Shown: positions 45,517 through 51,041 of the stretch, in pieces
How positions within the stretch are numbered: position 1 is the first letter of the stretch
Layout of the letters: the number at the start of each line of letters is the position of its first letter
Source: Hyphomicrobiales bacterium
Lineage (GTDB): Bacteria; Pseudomonadota; Alphaproteobacteria; Rhizobiales; Xanthobacteraceae
NCBI GenBank assembly: GCA_009377695.1
Contig: WHTP01000026.1
Span: 1 to 51,041 of the forward strand
Direction: 5' to 3'
Length of the DNA stretch: 51,041 bases
Notes under the pieces: model-generated
What the model was told of the DNA's origin: nothing
The model's database searches: none
The model's input: the letters and a program-made list of their open reading frames with translations, nothing else
Translations under genes and position numbers: made by a program

Positions 45517-47127
45517 ATGGCCGTCAGCGCCAACCGGCTCGAATTGTTGCAGATCGCCGACGCGGTTGCCCGCGAGAAGTCGATCGACCGGCGCATCGTG
45601 ATCGGCGCCATGGAGGATGCGATCGCCAAAGCGGCGCGCTCACGCTACGGCATCGAGACCGACGTACACGCCGAGATCGATGCGAAGAACGGCGAACTCC
45701 GGTTGCTCCGCCACATGCTGGTGGTCGACACCGTCGAGAACTCCGCGAACCAGATCAGCCAGGAGGATGCACGGCGCCGCCATCCGGCCGCGCAGGTCGG
45801 CGACACCATCGCCGATCCGCTGCCGCCGCTCGAATACGGACGCATCGCCGCACAGTCCGCGAAGCAGGTCATCGTGCAGAAGGTGCGCGAGGCGGAACGC
45901 GACCGCCAATACGAAGAGTATAAGGATCGCATCGGCGACATCGTGAACGGCATCGTCAAGCGCGTTGAATACGGCAACGTGATCGTCGACCTCGGTCGCG
46001 GTGAAGCGATCGTGCGCCGGGACGAGATGCTGCCGCGCGAAGTATTCCGCAATGGCGACCGCATCCGCGCCTTCATCTACGACGTCCGTCGCGAGACGCG
46101 CGGCCCGCAGATCTTCCTGTCGCGCACGCATCCGCAGTTCATGGCCAAGCTGTTCGCGCAGGAGGTGCCGGAAATCTACGACGGCATCGTCGAAGTGCGC
46201 GCGGTCGCGCGCGACCCCGGCTCGCGCGCCAAGATCGCGGTGATTTCGCGGGATTCGTCGGTCGATCCGGTCGGCGCCTGCGTCGGCATGCGGGGCTCGC
46301 GCGTGCAAGCCGTGGTCAACGAATTGCAGGGCGAGAAGATCGACATCATTCCGTGGACGCATGATCCCGCGAACTTCGTCGTCAACGCGCTCGCGCCTGC
46401 CGAAGTCGCCAAGGTCGTGCTCGACGAAGACAGTCAGCGCATGGAAGTGGTCGTGCCCGATCAGCAGTTGTCGCTCGCGATCGGCCGGCGCGGCCAGAAC
46501 GTGCGTCTCGCGTCGCAGCTTACCGGCTGGGACATCGACATCGTCACCGAGCAGGAAGAGTCGGAGAACCGCCAGGCCGAGTTCGAGAAGCGCACGAAGC
46601 TCTTCATCGAATCGCTCAATGTCGACGAGGTAGTCGGGCAGTTGCTCGCGTCCGAAGGCTTCAAGTCGGTCGAAGAGCTCTCGATGGTCGACGAGAAGGA
46701 AATCGCCGGTATCGAGGGCTTCGATGAGGAGACTGCCGGCGAATTGCAGAATCGCGCACGCGAATTCCTCGCAGCGCAGGAAGCCGAACTCGACAGCAAG
46801 CGAAAGGAACTCGGCGTGGCCGATGAACTGAAAGACGTGCCTGGCGTCACCACTGCGATGCTCGTCAAATTGGGCGAAGACGGCATCAAGACGGTCGAGG
46901 ACCTCGCAGGCTGCGCGACCGACGACTTGGTCGGTTGGAGCGAACGCAAGGACGGCGAAACCACCCGGTATCCCGGCATCCTCGACGGCTTCGAGTTGTC
47001 GCGCGACGAAGCCGAAGCGCTGATCATGCAGGCCCGCGTCAAGGCCGGCTGGGTCAAGGAAGAAGACCTCGCGCCACCGGCGGCGGACGAGGACGCTGCC
47101 CCCGAAACGGAACAAGCACAGGCTTGA
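45517..47127 (+). CDS. nusA: Transcription termination/antitermination factor NusA
   Basis: A protein of 536 residues. The N-terminal RNA polymerase-binding domain (1 to about 125) is followed by S1 (GDIVNGIVKRVEYGNVIVDLG), KH1 and KH2 (DPVGACVGMRGSRVQAVVNELQGEKIDI; LSLAIGRRGQNVRLASQLTGWDID) and C-terminal helix-hairpin-helix repeats (about 360-500), ending in an acidic tail. NusA controls pausing, termination and antitermination; the intrinsic terminator ahead of the operon is a natural target for autoregulation, which is inference. Confidence 0.98.
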   Translation: MAVSANRLELLQIADAVAREKSIDRRIVIGAMEDAIAKAARSRYGIETDVHAEIDAKNGELRLLRHMLVVDTVENSANQISQEDARRRHPAAQVGDTIADPLPPLEYGRIAAQSAKQVIVQKVREAERDRQYEEYKDRIGDIVNGIVKRVEYGNVIVDLGRGEAIVRRDEMLPREVFRNGDRIRAFIYDVRRETRGPQIFLSRTHPQFMAKLFAQEVPEIYDGIVEVRAVARDPGSRAKIAVISRDSSVDPVGACVGMRGSRVQAVVNELQGEKIDIIPWTHDPANFVVNALAPAEVAKVVLDEDSQRMEVVVPDQQLSLAIGRRGQNVRLASQLTGWDIDIVTEQEESENRQAEFEKRTKLFIESLNVDEVVGQLLASEGFKSVEELSMVDEKEIAGIEGFDEETAGELQNRAREFLAAQEAELDSKRKELGVADELKDVPGVTTAMLVKLGEDGIKTVEDLAGCATDDLVGWSERKDGETTRYPGILDGFELSRDEAEALIMQARVKAGWVKEEDLAPPAADEDAAPETEQAQA

Positions 47128-47143
47128 GGAGCCGACGAGATCG

Positions 47144-47803
47144 ATGATGCCCGCACGACCGCAGGATGACGCGCTCGACACCGGGCCGCGCAAGGCGGCG
47201 CACGGAACGGAACGCTTGTGCGCCGCCACCGGCACCGTCCGACCGGTCGACGACATGCTCCGGTTCGTCGTGTCGCCGGAGGGAACCGCCGTTCCCGATC
47301 TGAAGCGGCGGCTGCCGGGACGTGGCGTCTGGGTCACGGCGACGAGGTCTGCGCTCGGTCAAGCAATCGCACGCAAGGCCTTTGCGCGGAGCTTCAAGCG
47401 CGACGTACGGACGACGCCGGACCTGGTCCAGACCACCGAACGGATGCTGGAACGCGCCGCGCTCGACGCGCTTGCGATCGCCTATAAGGCGGGCCGAGTG
47501 GTCGTGGGTTTCGCCAAGGTCGAGGCGGCGTTGCTGCACGACAATGCAGCGGCGTTGGTTCATGCGTCGGATGCGGCACCCGATGGGGTGCGAAAGCTCG
47601 ACAGCGCCGCGCGCCGGAACCGCGAGGATCACAGGCCCGTTGCGGTTGTCGATGCATTCGCGTCGGCGCAATTGGATTTGGCAATGGGGCGGTCAAATGT
47701 GGTACATGCTGCGCTGCTTGGCGGCCCCGAAAGCAGGACGTTTCTGGCGCGCGCGGCGCGCCTCGAACGGTTTCGGACCGGGACGGTCGTGAGCGACCGC
47801 TGA
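47144..47803 (+). CDS. ylxR: YlxR-domain (DUF448) RNA-binding protein with L7Ae-like part
   Basis: A protein of 219 residues. The YlxR/DUF448 domain (about 20-95) shows [23 protein letters not shown] and [20 protein letters not shown]. The rest has the L7Ae-like pattern ([29 protein letters not shown]), the two-domain form usual in alphaproteobacteria. YlxR is linked to RNase P and translation in other bacteria. It lies between nusA and infB in the expected order, and two adjacent ATGs are possible starts. Confidence 0.93.
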   Translation: MMPARPQDDALDTGPRKAAHGTERLCAATGTVRPVDDMLRFVVSPEGTAVPDLKRRLPGRGVWVTATRSALGQAIARKAFARSFKRDVRTTPDLVQTTERMLERAALDALAIAYKAGRVVVGFAKVEAALLHDNAAALVHASDAAPDGVRKLDSAARRNREDHRPVAVVDAFASAQLDLAMGRSNVVHAALLGGPESRTFLARAARLERFRTGTVVSDR

Positions 47804-47828
47804 AAAAGCCCGAGAAAATGGGAACGGA

Positions 47829-50423
<2,595 letters not shown>

Positions 50424-50460
50424 GGCCGAATCTCAGACCGACGCCGCCTTCCGTCGGCCG

Positions 50461-50512
50461 TTGCCGGGCTTGATTCGGGCAATCCATTGTTCTCGCAAAA
50501 GGATGGATGCGC
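50461..50512. repeat. Dispersed repeat downstream of infB
   Basis: TTGCCGGGCTTGATTCGGGC-AATCC and GGATGGATGCGCGG are the two halves of the repeat family also seen at 16453-16486 and 42432-42497. Confidence 0.6.
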
Positions 50513-50516
50513 GGTA

Positions 50517-50576
50517 CTCGTGGAGTGGATTTGACATTCGCTACCCCGTTGACGGCAGACTCGCAAACTCCACTAG
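50517..50576. repeat. CTAG hairpin element, subfamily C, copy C2 (deleted)
   Basis: Left end CTCG then TGGAGTGGATTTGACATTCGC as in C1; the right arm is mostly deleted, leaving AACTCCACTAG. A second CTAG (50578-50581) follows after one base, then the 13-bp spacer CAGTTTATATTTG (50582-50594). Confidence 0.85.
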
Positions 50577-50594
50577 TCTAGCAGTTTATATTTG

Positions 50595-50672
50595 CTAGTG
50601 TGGCGGTTCAGAAGTCCGCATCATTCTCGCGGCGAGTCCGACATGCGGACTTCTGAACCAAAGCCACACTAG
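50595..50672. repeat. CTAG hairpin element, subfamily B, copy B5
   Basis: 78 bp, CTAGTGTGG to CCACACTAG, arms GGTTCAGAAGTCCGCAT / ATGCGGACTTCTGAACC perfectly paired. The bulge (CCAAAGCC) is on the right arm, facing the 13-bp spacer 50673-50685 (GTTCAAGGAGTTG). Confidence 0.93.
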
Positions 50673-50685
50673 GTTCAAGGAGTTG

Positions 50686-50761
50686 CTAGTGTCCTTCGAT
50701 TCCGAAGTTCGTATAAGAGGTCGCTGCGAAAATGGAACGAACTTCGGAATCGGGACACTAG
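50686..50761. repeat. CTAG hairpin element, subfamily A, copy A4
   Basis: 76 bp, CTAGTGTCC to GGACACTAG, arms CGATTCCGAAGTTCGTA / ACGAACTTCGGAATCG. The bulged arm (CCTTCG) is on the left, facing the spacer to B5. Shares its right CTAG with D2. Confidence 0.93.
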
Positions 50762-50832
50762 TGGTCCTTTGATTCTACATTCGCAAAGTCGCCCGCTGAG
50801 AAGGGATGCGAATGTTAAAATCGGGCCGCTAG
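50758..50832. repeat. CTAG hairpin element, subfamily D, copy D2
   Basis: 75 bp, CTAGTGGTCC to GGGCCGCTAG. Left arm GATTCTACATTCGCA has lost bases relative to D1; right arm TGCGAATGTTAAAATC. The loop AAGTCGCCCGCTGAGAAGGG is the same as in D1. Shares CTAG with A4 and E1. Confidence 0.9.
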
Positions 50833-50905
50833 TGCGGTGGATTTGACGTTCGTACCAGTGTTGCTGCGAGTTCGTAGTACGAACGTCAAATTAAACCCGC
50901 ACTAG
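50829..50905. repeat. CTAG hairpin element, subfamily E, copy E1
   Basis: 77 bp, CTAGTGCGG to CCGCACTAG, inner arms ATTTGACGTTCGTAC / GTACGAACGTCAAAT. The bulge (TTAAACCC) is on the right. Its right CTAG is the last base group before the IS630 upstream region. Confidence 0.9.
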
Positions 50906-50976
50906 TCGCTCGCTTCAACTAATTCGCAAGGATTGGATGATTCGCTTTGGTCGCGATTCGAGCGACGGAGGCGAGC

Positions 50977-51041
50977 ATGGCTGGGAAGGACATTGCGGTA
51001 AAGAAGTATGTGGTGCGGCTGAGCGCGGAGGAACGTGAGCA
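50977..51041 (+). mobile_element. IS630-family transposase, 5' end only
   Basis: The first 21 codons read MAGKDIAVKKYVVRLSAEER, the N-terminus I associate with a common IS630-type transposase of alphaproteobacteria (KKYVVRLSAEEREQL, starting the helix-turn-helix region). GGAGG precedes the ATG by a few bases. The window ends here, so catalytic DDE residues cannot be checked. GTCGCTCG (50905-50912) and CGAGCGAC (50959-50966) form an inverted pair between element E1 and the start codon. Confidence 0.75.

Noticed and set aside
45640-47337. 565-codon minus-strand frame opposite nusA
   Set aside because: Shadow of nusA, whose S1 and KH domains are clear on the plus strand.
50517-50905. CRISPR array
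   Set aside because: The roughly 72-90 bp periodicity is due to different hairpins with shared ends; there are no identical direct repeats of 23-40 bp with unique spacers of similar length, and no cas genes.

Overview
The window looks like chromosomal DNA from a high-GC alphaproteobacterium of the order Hyphomicrobiales (Bradyrhizobiaceae/Xanthobacteraceae-like). The indications are the gene order tsaB-rimI-fur-miaB-phoH-ybeY-corC-lnt-(PraR-type regulator)-metK-trmB-rimP-nusA-ylxR-infB, the block acnA / ccmABCDG-yciB-ftsY-mtaB-dapF, long NusA and IF2 proteins, a single-chain Fur-like regulator, and three orphan tricarboxylate-transporter-type receptors. Genus is not determined. No rRNA, tRNA or CRISPR was found.

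Layout. 1-1380: a methyltransferase fragment and a secreted DUF1223 protein. 1380-14294: aconitase, divergent from the cytochrome c maturation genes ccmA, B, C, D and G; then yciB and ftsY; an RluA-type pseudouridine synthase carrying an in-frame repeat insertion; a frameshifted di-heme peroxidase; a small basic protein; mtaB and dapF. 14394-17478: three tandem periplasmic receptors (Bug/TctC family). 17647-26567: rplU-rpmA-GNAT, then a VOC protein, a cysteine-dioxygenase-like cupin, a four-domain rhodanese and a legumain-like C13 peptidase, then obgE and proB. 26745-28106: a small conserved protein and a PfkB sugar/nucleoside kinase. 28387-43221: murJ, trpS, usp, nfuA, tsaB, rimI, fur, miaB, phoH, ybeY, corC-like, lnt, PraR-like regulator, metK, trmB. 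43240-50423: a DUF2336 protein, then the rimP-nusA-ylxR-infB operon behind a promoter and an intrinsic terminator (probable attenuator). The window ends in the first codons of an IS630-family transposase.

The most unusual content is repetitive. I count 14 hairpin elements of about 75 bp with CTAG ends, in five related subfamilies (called A-E here) whose stems change on both arms together. Neighbouring copies either share one CTAG or are separated by exactly 13 bp. In most doublets the arms carrying a small T-rich bulge face that 13-bp spacer, like REPINs but with CTAG/TA ends like IS630/mariner MITEs. Several copies abut start codons (ftsY, DUF2336, murJ). A second element, a GC-rich three-stem repeat, lies between ccmA and ccmB and also in frame inside the pseudouridine synthase gene. 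Short tandem repeats sit directly upstream of dapF, fur and rimP.

Functionally most genes are housekeeping: translation (rplU, rpmA, trpS, trmB, miaB, mtaB, ybeY, rimP, nusA, infB, rimI, tsaB), envelope (murJ, lnt), secretion (ftsY), cytochrome biogenesis, Fe-S and amino-acid metabolism. Conserved blocks are joined in an order that differs from what I remember of relatives (no ffh after dapF, no proA after proB, no rbfA directly after infB), and several junctions carry the repeats.
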